DNA of 64,000 bases, taken from NCBI RefSeq assembly GCF_039535235.1, contig NZ_BAAAWU010000001.1:5146001-5210000 (forward strand), given 5' to 3'. Shown piece after piece: positions 43,841 to 52,098 of this stretch (its first letter is position 1; each line of letters opens with the position of its first letter). The stretch is from Streptomyces roseoviridis (GTDB taxonomy: Bacteria > Actinomycetota > Actinomycetes > Streptomycetales > Streptomycetaceae). A program made the position numbers and the translations under genes. Under the pieces are notes generated by a model. It was not told the origin of the DNA. It was given only the letters and a program-made list of their open reading frames with translations, and did no database searches.

Positions 43841-44629
43841 ATGCCTGCTGACATATCCCTGACCACCCTGCTCCTGCTCTGTCTCGCGGCCCTGGTCGCC
43901 GGATGGATCGACGCCGTGGTGGGCGGCGGCGGGCTGCTCCTGCTGCCCGCGCTGCTGCTCGGGCTGCCGCACGTGCCGGCCGCGCAGATCCTCGGCACGA
44001 ACAAGGCCGTGGCGATCGTCGGCACGGCCGGCGCGGCCGTCACCTACGTCCGCAAGGCGCCGGTCCGGGTCGGGACGGCGGTACGGATCGGGCTCGCGGC
44101 CCTGGCCGGGTCGATGGCCGGGGCCTTCTTCGCGGCCGGGATCAGCAGTGAGGTGCTGCGGCCGGTGATCATGGTGGTGCTGCTCGGGGTCGCCGCCTTC
44201 GTCATGTTCCGGCCGTCCTTCGGCACCCGGGCGGCAAACGAGGAGCGGCCGCCGCTCACCCGGGCCCGGATCGTGACCGCGATCGTGGTGGTCGGCGGCG
44301 GCATCGGCTTCTACGACGGGCTCTTCGGACCCGGCACCGGCACGTTCCTGGTGCTCGCCCTGACCGCGGTGCTGCACCTGGACCTGGTGACGGCCTCCGC
44401 CACCGCGAAGATCGTCAACGTCTGCACCAACGCGGGCGCGCTCGCGATGTTCGCCCACCAGGGGAACGTGCTGTGGCAGCTGGCCGCGGTCATGGCCGTG
44501 TTCAACCTGGCCGGCGGGATGCTCGGCGCGCGGATGGCGCTGCGCAAGGGCGCGGAGTTCGTCCGCGGGGTGCTGCTCGTGGTCGTCTTCTCGCTGGTGG
44601 CGAAGCTCGCCTTCGACCAGTGGGCGTAG
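43841..44629 (+). CDS. TSUP (TauE/SafE) family permease
   Basis: This 262-residue protein has about eight hydrophobic helices. The two-fold TauE/SafE pattern is visible: GWIDAVVGGGGLLLLPALL, then ILGTNKAVAIVGTAGAAVTY in the first half, and GFYDGLFGPGTGTFLVLAL, then SATAKIVNVCTNAGAL in the second. It exports or imports sulfite, organosulfonate or similar anions; the position next to the nitrite operon allows a role with nitrite or sulfite. It is divergent from the nir operon and has its own palindromic operator. Confidence 0.92.
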   Translation: MPADISLTTLLLLCLAALVAGWIDAVVGGGGLLLLPALLLGLPHVPAAQILGTNKAVAIVGTAGAAVTYVRKAPVRVGTAVRIGLAALAGSMAGAFFAAGISSEVLRPVIMVVLLGVAAFVMFRPSFGTRAANEERPPLTRARIVTAIVVVGGGIGFYDGLFGPGTGTFLVLALTAVLHLDLVTASATAKIVNVCTNAGALAMFAHQGNVLWQLAAVMAVFNLAGGMLGARMALRKGAEFVRGVLLVVVFSLVAKLAFDQWA

Positions 44630-44638
44630 CGCCACGAC

Positions 44639-44664
44639 CGGGGCGCCCCGCTCAGCGCGCCCCG
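44639..44664. terminator. Hairpin between the convergent TSUP and sortase genes
   Basis: CGGGGCGC and GCGCCCCG, 8-bp stem, ten-base loop. It overlaps the last codons of the sortase gene. Confidence 0.45.
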
Positions 44665-45272
44665 ATGAGGTGGCCGAAGGCGACCACGTTGCCCTGGTAG
44701 CCGCCGCCCTTCTCGGAGAAGCCGCCGCCACAGGTGATCACCCGGATCTCGGCCCGGTCCGCCTCCCCGTACACCTTGGCGTCGGGGAACCGGTCCTTGT
44801 CGTAGACCTCGACCGCGTCGATCGTGAAGACGGCCGTGCGGCCGTCGCGCCGGTCCACCTCGATCCGGTGCCCCTTCTTCAGGGCGCCGAGCGCGTAGAA
44901 GACGGCGGGCCCCTCGGCGTTGTCGACATGGCCCGCGACGATCGCGGTCCCCTCCGCGCCGGGGCGGGTGCCGTCCTCGTACCAGCCCGCCAGGTTGCGG
45001 TTCTCGGCCGGCGGCACCTCCAGCGTGCCGTCGGCGGCGAGGCCGAGGCCCGTCAGGGGCGTGTCCACGTCGATCTCGGGGATGCGCAGCCGCACCGGGT
45101 CGGAGGGCGGGAGCGGGTCGGCGGCGGCGTCGGTGTGGACGCTCGGCCCGGCGGCGAAGGCCTGCGCGGCCGACGGCACCGGCGGGCTGACCTCGCCCGA
45201 GCCGTTCTGGATCATCCACAGGCCCGCACAGGCGGCCACGGCTATGCCCCAGCCCTTGCTCCTGTTGGTCAT
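44652..45272 (-). CDS. Class F sortase
   Basis: This 206-residue protein has an N-terminal signal anchor (about 8-22), a Pro/Ala linker, then the sortase barrel from RLRIPEIDVDTPLTGLGL. The catalytic His is His115 in AGHVD and the catalytic Cys is Cys181 in VITCGGGF, typical of actinobacterial class F. Class F substrates are poorly known. The secreted gene 82 bases upstream on the same strand may be its partner or substrate. GGAGAG precedes the ATG. Confidence 0.92.
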   Translation of the reverse strand: MTNRSKGWGIAVAACAGLWMIQNGSGEVSPPVPSAAQAFAAGPSVHTDAAADPLPPSDPVRLRIPEIDVDTPLTGLGLAADGTLEVPPAENRNLAGWYEDGTRPGAEGTAIVAGHVDNAEGPAVFYALGALKKGHRIEVDRRDGRTAVFTIDAVEVYDKDRFPDAKVYGEADRAEIRVITCGGGFSEKGGGYQGNVVAFGHLIGAR

Positions 45273-45354
45273 GCTGCTCTCCGGTACGGGTGTGGCCCTG
45301 CCCCCGCCGGGCCGTCAGCGGGCGCGCGGCGGGGGCAGGACGATGGCGGTACGG

Positions 45355-45906
45355 TCAGCCGTCCTGCGCGCCGCTCGCCCGGCGGCGCAGGAGCCAGGTA
45401 CCGCCGACGGCAGCCGCGGCCAGCACCGCCGCACCCGCCGCGATCTGGGCGTGGTCGGGGCCGACGCTGCCGCCGACACCGGTGCGCACGTGCCCGCTGG
45501 GGTTCTTGTGCTTGACGACGAGCTCGCCGCGGGCCGTCTTGCCGTTGTCGCAGGCCACGCTGATCCAGTACGTCCCCGCCTTGGCGTGGTGCGGCACCGT
45601 GAACTGGCCGACCACGACCTCCTTGTGGGTGCTCGGGCCGAGCTGGAACTCGCCCGCGCCGAGCGCGTTCGCGTCGCCCACGCCGTGGCCGTGCTTGCCG
45701 CAGGCCAGGGTGTTCACCGTGACGATGGTGCCGGGGTCGGCGGGGGAGGGGAAGACCTCCAGGACCTCGGTCTTGCCGTCGTGCTTGCCCCCGCCGTCGT
45801 TGTCGCCTTTCGCGTACGCCAGGGGTGCGGCGAGGGCGCCGAGGGTGACGACCGTCAGCGCGGTACCGGTGAGCAGGGGGAGGAGGGGGACAGGGGTGCG
45901 GCGCAT
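45355..45906 (-). CDS. Secreted protein with C-terminal membrane anchor, next to sortase
   Basis: This 183-residue protein starts at ATG 45906, with GGAGG nine bases before it. It has a signal peptide ending near LAYAKG, then an Ig-like domain (about 45-130) with two Cys (TLACGKHGHG, SVACDNGKT), suitable for one disulphide. A C-terminal helix AQIAAGAAVLAAAAVGGTWLL is followed by RRRASG. There is no clear LPXTG-type motif before the helix (PSGHVRTGVGG), so sorting by the adjacent sortase is not proven. From memory, such proteins often precede class F sortases. A perfect surface-gene palindrome lies 87 bases upstream. Confidence 0.85.
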   Translation of the reverse strand: MRRTPVPLLPLLTGTALTVVTLGALAAPLAYAKGDNDGGGKHDGKTEVLEVFPSPADPGTIVTVNTLACGKHGHGVGDANALGAGEFQLGPSTHKEVVVGQFTVPHHAKAGTYWISVACDNGKTARGELVVKHKNPSGHVRTGVGGSVGPDHAQIAAGAAVLAAAAVGGTWLLRRRASGAQDG

Positions 45907-45992
45907 GTGGGGGCCTCCGTGGCGCGCGGACGGTCTTCCGGAAAGGGGCTTCCGTAGGACCGAGGTAAGCGCCCGGGCGCGCACCGCGCCTG

Positions 45993-46007
45993 CTGATGTC
46001 CCATCAG
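45993..46007. promoter_or_regulatory. Surface-gene palindrome, copy 4 (CTGATG-TCC-CATCAG)
   Basis: Perfect 6-3-6 palindrome upstream of the secreted/sortase pair. Its arms are identical to copy 2, 45 kb away. Confidence 0.6.
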
Positions 46008-46165
46008 AATTGCTCCGTCCGGTGCGGCGCACCGCCGGGGCGGAAGGCGTTCACGCAGGTCGGAGCGGGTTTCCCGGCGTCAGCTGACGGTCCGTGCCGA
46101 ACGGGTGACCGGTCGCCCGGCTGTGCGAACGGTCGGCTGCGTCGCGAGCGCGGTCCCGGGTGCCG

Positions 46166-46975
46166 TCAGGCACCCTCCACGGAGTCCCACGGCACGGCCT
46201 CGTAGGCCGCGTACACCCGGGCCATCAGCTCCTCGTCCACCGTGAGCACGGTGTCGTCGATCCGGGAGACGGGCGCGATGCCGCGCGAGTTCGTCACGAA
46301 GGCGGAGCGGAAACCGGGGACGTCGGCGAGCGTCACCCGGCGGGACACGGACGGCAGCCGGGGCGCGAGGAGCGCCATGGTGACGCCGGCGAGACACGGG
46401 GCCGACGGCCACACCACCGAGGTGCCGTCCCAGAAGGCGATGTTGGTGACCGCCCCCTCGGCGATCTCGGCGTCGGGGCCGCCGGTGAGCAGCGCCTCGT
46501 CGAAGCCCGCCCGGCGGGCCGCGTCGCCGTGGAAGGTCTGCCCGAAGCCGCCCAGGTGCTTCAGGTGCGCGGCCGGACGCCAGTACGCGACGGACTTCAG
46601 GGCCTGCGGCGTGCGGTCCACCGGGTAGGGGGCCCGCACCGTCACGACCGTCCGGGCGCCCTCGTACACGTACACCCGCGCGGAGGCGTCCCGCCGTCCC
46701 GCCGCCGCGAGCGCCCCGGCGAGCAGCGCGCGCACCCGGCCGCCGTCCAGGCCCCGGCCGAACAGTTCGCGGGTGGCCCGGTCGAGCCGGTCCAGGTGCG
46801 GTCCGAGCCCGCGCACCCCGCCGCCCCGCACCTGCATCGCCGTGAAGTGGCCGTAACCGCTCATCAGCGTCGCCAGGAGGTCCGGGTCCGCGGCCGGCTC
46901 GCCGTCGACCTCGATGTGCAGCGGGGGGAGTTCCCCGTCGGGCGTCGTGACGGGGGTGGCGGGAGGCGTCGTCAT
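46166..46975 (-). CDS. Class IV aminotransferase family protein
   Basis: From ATG 46975 this 269-residue PLP enzyme belongs to the BCAT / aminodeoxychorismate-lyase family. It has the expected RGGGVRGLGPHLDRLDRA, the likely PLP-Lys region SVAYWRPAAHLKHLGGFGQT, EIAEGAVTNIAFWDG, and VTLADVPGFRSAFVTNSRGIAPV. The substrate is not clear; aminodeoxychorismate lyase-like or D-amino-acid transaminase-like are both possible. The ATG follows TACGGT by seven bases, a leaderless start. It is divergent from the SoxR-box gene, 68 bases away. Confidence 0.87.
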   Translation of the reverse strand: MTTPPATPVTTPDGELPPLHIEVDGEPAADPDLLATLMSGYGHFTAMQVRGGGVRGLGPHLDRLDRATRELFGRGLDGGRVRALLAGALAAAGRRDASARVYVYEGARTVVTVRAPYPVDRTPQALKSVAYWRPAAHLKHLGGFGQTFHGDAARRAGFDEALLTGGPDAEIAEGAVTNIAFWDGTSVVWPSAPCLAGVTMALLAPRLPSVSRRVTLADVPGFRSAFVTNSRGIAPVSRIDDTVLTVDEELMARVYAAYEAVPWDSVEGA

Positions 46976-46982
46976 GGGGTCC

Positions 46983-46988
46983 ACCGTA
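46983..46988 (-). promoter_or_regulatory. -10 hexamer of leaderless aminotransferase promoter (TACGGT)
   Basis: On the minus strand TACGGT, seven bases, then ATG 46975. Confidence 0.45.
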
Positions 46989-47005
46989 TGCCCGGAGGTC
47001 CGGGC

Positions 47006-47036
47006 TTGACCTCAACCAAACTTGAGGTACCAGGAT
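47006..47036 (+). promoter_or_regulatory. SoxR box and 19-bp-spaced promoter of the FMN reductase operon
   Basis: ACCTCAA-CCAAAC-TTGAGGT (47009-47028) is a perfect inverted repeat with the CCTCAA-N6-TTGAGG form of SoxR boxes. It lies between -35 TTGACC (47006-47011) and -10 CAGGAT (47031-47036). The 19-base spacer is the mark of MerR-family-activated promoters. Seven bases separate the -10 from ATG 47044. Confidence 0.88.
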
Positions 47037-47043
47037 CCTCGGC

Positions 47044-47643
47044 ATGGACATCACGAACTCCACCGCCACGCCCCTGCGCCTCGCCGTCATCGTCGCCAGC
47101 AACCGCGAAGGCCGCTTCGGCCACGTCGTCGCCGACTGGTTCACCGCCCGCACCGCCGAGCGCGACGACTTCACCACCCGGGTCGTCGACCTCGCCGACG
47201 TCGACCTGCCCACCGCCCTCTCCCACCGCCCCGACCCCGCCGTCCGTGCCGAACTCGACAAGGTCACCCCGGTCCTCGCCGACGCCGACGCCTTCGTCGT
47301 CCTCACCCCCGAGTACAACCACTCCTTCCCCGCCGCCCTCAAGTCCCTGATCGACTGGCACTTCACCGAATGGCAGGCCAAGCCCGTCGGCTTCGTCTCC
47401 TACGGCGGCATCTCCGGCGGCCTGCGCGCCGTCGAACACCTCCGGCAGGTCTACGCCGAGATGCACGCCGTCACCGTCCGCGACACCGTCTCCTTCCACC
47501 AGGTCCACGGCCGCTTCGACGAGGACGGCAACCCGAAGGACCCCACCGGCCCCGACGCCGCCGCCAAGACCATGCTCGACCAGCTCGCCTGGTGGGCCCG
47601 CGCCCTCAAGGACGCCAAGTCCGTCCGCCCCTACGCCGGTTGA
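47044..47643 (+). CDS. NAD(P)H-dependent FMN reductase, SoxR-controlled
   Basis: This 199-residue flavodoxin-like reductase has VIVASNREGRFGHVVADWF as FMN phosphate loop and LTPEYNHSFPAALKSLIDW as the family signature. From memory, its S. coelicolor counterpart SCO2478 is a known SoxR target. In Streptomyces SoxR answers redox-active pigments, so the enzyme probably reduces quinones or similar compounds. A perfect SoxR box precedes it and the first ABC exporter gene begins 15 bases after its stop. Confidence 0.92.
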   Translation: MDITNSTATPLRLAVIVASNREGRFGHVVADWFTARTAERDDFTTRVVDLADVDLPTALSHRPDPAVRAELDKVTPVLADADAFVVLTPEYNHSFPAALKSLIDWHFTEWQAKPVGFVSYGGISGGLRAVEHLRQVYAEMHAVTVRDTVSFHQVHGRFDEDGNPKDPTGPDAAAKTMLDQLAWWARALKDAKSVRPYAG

Positions 47644-47658
47644 TCGGAGACCACCGCC

Positions 47659-49443
47659 ATGCTGCTCCGCCTCGTCGCGGCGAGACTCGCCCCCCACCGG
47701 CCGTTACTCGCCCTCCTCGTCCTCCTCCAGCTCGCCCAGGCCCTCGCCTCCCTCGCCCTGCCCGCCCTCAACGCCGGCGTCATCGACGAAGGCGTCCTGC
47801 GCGGCGACACCGGACGCGTCCTGTCCGGCGGCGGCCTGATGCTCGCCGTCACCCTCCTCCAGGCCGCCGCCGCGGCCGCCGCCACCTACACCGGCGCCCG
47901 CATCGCCATGGGCATCGCCCGCGACCTGCGCTCCGAGACGTTCCGCCGCGTGCAGGACTTCTCCGCCCGCGAGACCGGCCGCTTCGGCACCGCCTCCCTC
48001 ATCACCCGCACCACCAACGACATCCAGCAGATCCAGACCTTCACCGTCCTCGTCCTCACCATGCTCGTCGCCGCACCCCTGATGTGCCTCGGCGGCCTCG
48101 CCATGGCCGTCCGTCAGGACGTGCCCCTCTTCCTCGTCCTGCTGCTCTTCGTCCCCGTCATGACCGGCACCGTCGGCGCGATCGTGCTCCGCATGCGCCC
48201 CCTCTTCCGCGGCATGCAGCAGCGCGTCGACAAGGTCAACCGGCTGCTGCGCGAACAGATCACCGGCATCCGCGTGGTCCGCGCCTTCGTCCGCGACCGG
48301 CACGAACAGCGCCGCTTCGCCGGCGCCAACGACGAACTGCTCGCCGTCGGCCTGCGGGCCGGCCGCCTCCAGGCCGTCATGTTCCCGACCGTCCTGGTCG
48401 TCTGGGAGGCGACCACCGTCGGCATCCTCTGGATCGGCGCCCACCGCCTCGACTCCGGCGCCCTCCAGGCCGGCTCGCTCGTCGCCTTCCTCGGCTACCT
48501 GCTCCAGATCGGCATGTCCGTGATGATGGTCCTCTTCCTCCTCATGCACATGCCCCGCGCCGAGGTCAGCGCCGAACGCGTCCGCGAACTCCTCGACACC
48601 ACCCCCTCCGTCACCCCGCCCGCCACCCCGCTCGCCCCGGCCGCCGACCCCGGCCGGCTCGACCTCACCGACGTCGGCTTCCGCTACCCCGGCGCCGAGG
48701 AACCCGTCCTCACCGACATCACCCTCACCGCCCGCCCCGGCCGCACCACCGCCGTCATCGGCTCCACCGGCAGCGGCAAGTCCACCCTCCTCGGCCTCGT
48801 CCCCCGGCTCCACGACACCACCACCGGCCGGGTCACCCTCGGCGGCACCGACGTCCGCGACCTCGACCCGGCCCTGCTCGCCCGCACCGTCGGACTCGTC
48901 CCCCAGAAGCCGTACCTCTTCTCCGGCACCGTCGCCGGCAACCTCCGCTACGGCCGCCCCGACGCCACCGACGACGAGCTGTGGCACGCCCTGGAGGTCG
49001 CCCAGGCCGCCGACTTCGTCCGCGCCCTGCCGAAGGGCCTCGACGCCCCCGTCACCCAGGGCGGCAGCAACCTCTCCGGCGGCCAGCGCCAGCGCCTCGC
49101 CATCGCCCGGGTCCTCGTCGCCCGGCCCCGTATCTACCTCTTCGACGACTCCTTCTCCGCCCTCGACAACACCACCGACGCCCGGCTGCGGGCCGCCCTG
49201 CGCGCAGAGACCGCCGACGCGACCGTCGTCATCGTCGCCCAGCGGGTCTCCACCATCCGCGACGCCGACCGGATCGTCGTCCTCGACCGGGGCCGGGTCG
49301 TCGGCACCGGCCGCCACGAGGACCTGCTCGCCGGCAACCCCACCTACCGGGAGATCGTCCGCTCCCAGCTCACCGAGGACACCGACCGCGCCGGGGAACG
49401 TGCCGACCGGCCCACCGCCCAGGACCAGGAGGCCGTCGCATGA
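47659..49443 (+). CDS. ABC exporter half-transporter 1 (type IV, heterodimeric)
   Basis: This 594-residue protein has six membrane helices (about 15-300) fused to an ATPase. Walker A is GSTGSGKST, Q-loop LVPQKPYLFSG, signature NLSGGQRQRL, and Walker B IYLFDDSFSALD, where the catalytic Glu is Ser: DDS instead of DE. That degenerate site is normal for one half of a heterodimer. The H-loop His is also replaced (VIVAQRVSTI). It pairs with the next gene, which overlaps by four bases. It follows the SoxR-controlled reductase and is probably co-transcribed. Confidence 0.94.
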   Translation: MLLRLVAARLAPHRPLLALLVLLQLAQALASLALPALNAGVIDEGVLRGDTGRVLSGGGLMLAVTLLQAAAAAAATYTGARIAMGIARDLRSETFRRVQDFSARETGRFGTASLITRTTNDIQQIQTFTVLVLTMLVAAPLMCLGGLAMAVRQDVPLFLVLLLFVPVMTGTVGAIVLRMRPLFRGMQQRVDKVNRLLREQITGIRVVRAFVRDRHEQRRFAGANDELLAVGLRAGRLQAVMFPTVLVVWEATTVGILWIGAHRLDSGALQAGSLVAFLGYLLQIGMSVMMVLFLLMHMPRAEVSAERVRELLDTTPSVTPPATPLAPAADPGRLDLTDVGFRYPGAEEPVLTDITLTARPGRTTAVIGSTGSGKSTLLGLVPRLHDTTTGRVTLGGTDVRDLDPALLARTVGLVPQKPYLFSGTVAGNLRYGRPDATDDELWHALEVAQAADFVRALPKGLDAPVTQGGSNLSGGQRQRLAIARVLVARPRIYLFDDSFSALDNTTDARLRAALRAETADATVVIVAQRVSTIRDADRIVVLDRGRVVGTGRHEDLLAGNPTYREIVRSQLTEDTDRAGERADRPTAQDQEAVA

Positions 49444-51320
49444 CCACCGCCGCACCCGTCCGGCCGCCGCAGCGGGACGAGGACCGCGCCCCCGCCCGCA
49501 TCGGCCCCGCCGCCCCCCAGCGCGGCCCCGGCCTCGCCACCCCTGCCCTCGAACGCTCCCTCCACTTCCGCGCCTCCGGCCTGCGCCTGCTGCGCACCCT
49601 CGCCCCCGACCGCCCGCTGGTCCTCGCCGTCCTCGCCGCCGCGGCCCTCGCCGTCGCCCTCAGCGTCCTCTCCCCGAAGATCCTCGGGCACGCCACCGAC
49701 CTCGTCGTCTCCGGCGCCGGGACCCCCGCCGGCGTCGACTTCACCGCCGTCGGCCGGGCCCTCGCCGCCTCCGCCGCCGTGGTCGCCGCGGCCGCCGTCC
49801 TCACCTGGGTCCAGCAGCGGCTCGCCACCACCGTCGTCCAGCGGGCCGGCCACCGGCTGCGGGCCCGCGCCCAGGCCAAGCTGTCCCGGCTGCCACTGCG
49901 CCACGTCGACCGCCAGTCCCGCGGCGAACTCCTCTCGCGCACCACCAACGACATCGACAACGTCGTCCAGACCCTCCAGCAGGCGTTCAGCCAGATGATC
50001 CGCGCCCTGCTCACCCTGGTCGGCGTGCTCGTGATGATGTTCTGGATCTCGCCGACGCTGGCCCTGATCGTGCTCGGCACCGTGCCCGTCTCCATCGGCG
50101 TCGCCGCGTACGTCGGCCGCCGCTCCCAGCCGCAGTTCGTCACCCAGTGGGCCGTCACCGGCCGCCTCAACGGCCACGTGGAGGAGATGATCACCGGCCA
50201 TGCCGAGGTCGTCGCCTTCGGCCGCCGCGCCGAGGCCGTCCGCCGCTTCGACGAGCTCGGCGAGGAGCTCTACCGGGCGAGCTTCCGCGCCCAGTTCATC
50301 TCCGGCTTCATCCAGCCCGCCCTCACCCTCGTCGGCAACCTCACCTACGTGGTCGTCGCCGTCGCCGGCGGACTGCGGGTGGCGAGCGGCACCCTGACCG
50401 TCGGCGACGTACAGGCCTTCATCCAGTACTCGTACGAGTTCAACGGCCCCGTCACCCAGGTCGCCGCCATGGCCAACCTGCTCCAGTCCGGAGTCGCCTC
50501 CGCCGAACGGGTCTTCGCCCTCCTCGACGCCGAGGAGGAGACCCCCGACCCGGCCGCCCCCGAGCGCCCCGCACGACGCGAGGGCCGGGTGGCGCTGGAG
50601 GGGGTGTCGTTCCGTTACGAGGCGGACAAGCCGTTGATCGAGGGCCTGTCGCTGGCGGTGGAGCCGGGGCAGACGGTGGCGATCGTCGGTCCGACCGGTG
50701 CGGGCAAGACGACGCTGGTGAACCTGCTGATGCGGTTCTACGAGGTGACCGGGGGGCGGATCACCCTGGACGGGGTGGACATCGCGAGGATGTCGCGCGA
50801 GGAGCTGCGTTCCGGCATCGGCATGGTCCTTCAGGACACGTGGCTGTTCGGCGGCACGATCGCCGACAACATCGCCTACGGCGCCACGCGCGAGGTGACC
50901 CGCGCCGAGATCGAACAGGCGGCGAAGGCGGCCCACGCCGACCGGTTCGTCCGCACCCTCCCCGACGGCTACGACACCGTCCTCGACGAGGACGGCGGCG
51001 GCCTCAGCGCCGGGGAACGCCAACTCCTCACCCTGGCCCGCGCCTTCCTCGCCGAACCCGCCGTGCTCGTCCTCGACGAGGCCACCAGCTCCGTCGACAC
51101 CCGCACCGAGGTCCTCATCCAGAAGGCGATGGCCCGCCTCGCCCACGGACGTACGTCGTTCGTCATCGCCCACCGGCTCTCCACCATCCGGGACGCCGAC
51201 GTCATCCTGGTGATGGAGAACGGCTCGATCGTCGAACAGGGCACCCACGGGGAACTGCTCGCGACCGGCGGCGCCTACGCCCGGCTCCACGCGGCCCAGT
51301 TCGCCCGGGGAGCGGCGTAG
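49440..51320 (+). CDS. ABC exporter half-transporter 2 (type IV, heterodimeric)
   Basis: This 626-residue protein has an extended Pro/Arg-rich N-terminus (1-55), six helices (about 60-345) and an ATPase. Walker A is GPTGAGKTT, Q-loop MVLQDTWLFGG, Walker B VLVLDEATSSVD with catalytic Glu, and H-loop FVIAHRLSTI. The signature is GLSAGERQLL, where the usual second Gly is Ala. So it carries the intact hydrolysis residues while its partner is degenerate. The stretch 50580-50850, from strand 1 through the Q-loop, has different codon style (third-position G) from the rest, a hint of recombination. Confidence 0.94.
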   Translation: MTTAAPVRPPQRDEDRAPARIGPAAPQRGPGLATPALERSLHFRASGLRLLRTLAPDRPLVLAVLAAAALAVALSVLSPKILGHATDLVVSGAGTPAGVDFTAVGRALAASAAVVAAAAVLTWVQQRLATTVVQRAGHRLRARAQAKLSRLPLRHVDRQSRGELLSRTTNDIDNVVQTLQQAFSQMIRALLTLVGVLVMMFWISPTLALIVLGTVPVSIGVAAYVGRRSQPQFVTQWAVTGRLNGHVEEMITGHAEVVAFGRRAEAVRRFDELGEELYRASFRAQFISGFIQPALTLVGNLTYVVVAVAGGLRVASGTLTVGDVQAFIQYSYEFNGPVTQVAAMANLLQSGVASAERVFALLDAEEETPDPAAPERPARREGRVALEGVSFRYEADKPLIEGLSLAVEPGQTVAIVGPTGAGKTTLVNLLMRFYEVTGGRITLDGVDIARMSREELRSGIGMVLQDTWLFGGTIADNIAYGATREVTRAEIEQAAKAAHADRFVRTLPDGYDTVLDEDGGGLSAGERQLLTLARAFLAEPAVLVLDEATSSVDTRTEVLIQKAMARLAHGRTSFVIAHRLSTIRDADVILVMENGSIVEQGTHGELLATGGAYARLHAAQFARGAA

Positions 51321-51349
51321 CAGCGGTGACCCGCACACCCCGCCTGTCG

Positions 51350-51355
51350 TACCGT
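51350..51355 (+). promoter_or_regulatory. -10 hexamer of leaderless cutA promoter (TACCGT)
   Basis: TACCGT, six bases, then GTG 51362. Confidence 0.5.
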
Positions 51356-51361
51356 GGGCCG

Positions 51362-51694
51362 GTGAAGCCCATCTCCGTCCTCACCGTCCTCACCACCACC
51401 GACGCCCGCGCCAAGGCCGAAGCCCTCGCGCGCGGGGCCGTCGAGGCCCGGGTCGCCGCGTGTGCGCAGGTCTCGGGGCCGGTCACCTCCGTCTACCACT
51501 GGCAGGGGGCGGTCGAGACCGCCGAGGAGTGGCAGGTGCTGTTCAAGACCACCGAGGACCGCTACCCCGCCCTGGAGACCCATCTCCTCGCCGCGCACGA
51601 CTACGACACCCCCGAGATCGTCGCCACCCCGGCGACCCGGGTGAGCGCCGACTACGCGGCCTGGGTCCGGCGGGAGACCACGCCCGCCCCATGA
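51362..51694 (+). CDS. cutA: CutA-family protein
   Basis: This 110-residue CutA1 protein forms trimers and was linked to divalent-cation tolerance; its true role is unknown. It has LTVLTTTDARAKAEALARGAVEARVAACAQV, VYHWQGAVETAEEWQVLFKT, and YDTPEIVATPA, all typical. It is leaderless from GTG 51362 and overlaps the next gene by ATGA. Confidence 0.94.
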   Translation: MKPISVLTVLTTTDARAKAEALARGAVEARVAACAQVSGPVTSVYHWQGAVETAEEWQVLFKTTEDRYPALETHLLAAHDYDTPEIVATPATRVSADYAAWVRRETTPAP

Positions 51695-52098
51695 GGACCC
51701 CGGAGCTGCCGTTCTTCGTGTACGGGACCCTGCGCCCCGGCGCGTACAACCACGACCGCTTCCTCCTCGGCCGCACCGCCGCCGAGGAGGAGGCCGAACT
51801 GCCCGGGGCGGTCCTCCACGACGGCCCCGGCTACCCGTACGTCGTCCCCGGCGCGGGACGGGTGCTCGGTGCCCTGATGACGGCCGCGCCCGGCGCGTAC
51901 GGCGAACTGCTCACCGTGCTCGACCGGGTGGAGCTGCCCGCCGGCTACCGGCGGACCGCCAGGGACGTGCTGCGGACCCGGGACGGGGCGCTCGTGCGCG
52001 CCTGGGTGTACGAGGCGGCGCCCGGCGCGGCCCTCGGGGCCCGCATCGGCAGCGGCGACTGGTTCAACCGCGTTCCAGGCGCACCGCGCACACCTTGA
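51691..52098 (+). CDS. Gamma-glutamylcyclotransferase-like (AIG2/GGCT) protein
   Basis: This 135-residue protein has the GGCT fold: FFVYGTLRPGAYNHDRF (substrate loop YGTLRPG) and a catalytic Glu position near ELLTVLDRVELPAGYRR, with RAWVYEA as the last strand. It may cleave gamma-glutamyl-amine bonds to 5-oxoproline. It is co-translated with cutA; its 3' end overlaps the convergent nasA by 35 bases. Confidence 0.9.
   Translation: MRTPELPFFVYGTLRPGAYNHDRFLLGRTAAEEEAELPGAVLHDGPGYPYVVPGAGRVLGALMTAAPGAYGELLTVLDRVELPAGYRRTARDVLRTRDGALVRAWVYEAAPGAALGARIGSGDWFNRVPGAPRTP

Noticed and set aside
46079..46088. GTCAGCTGAC palindrome followed by GGTCCGTGC, near the surface-gene motif
   Set aside because: Only a partial match to YTGAYG-N3-CRTCAG and not placed in front of any gene start.
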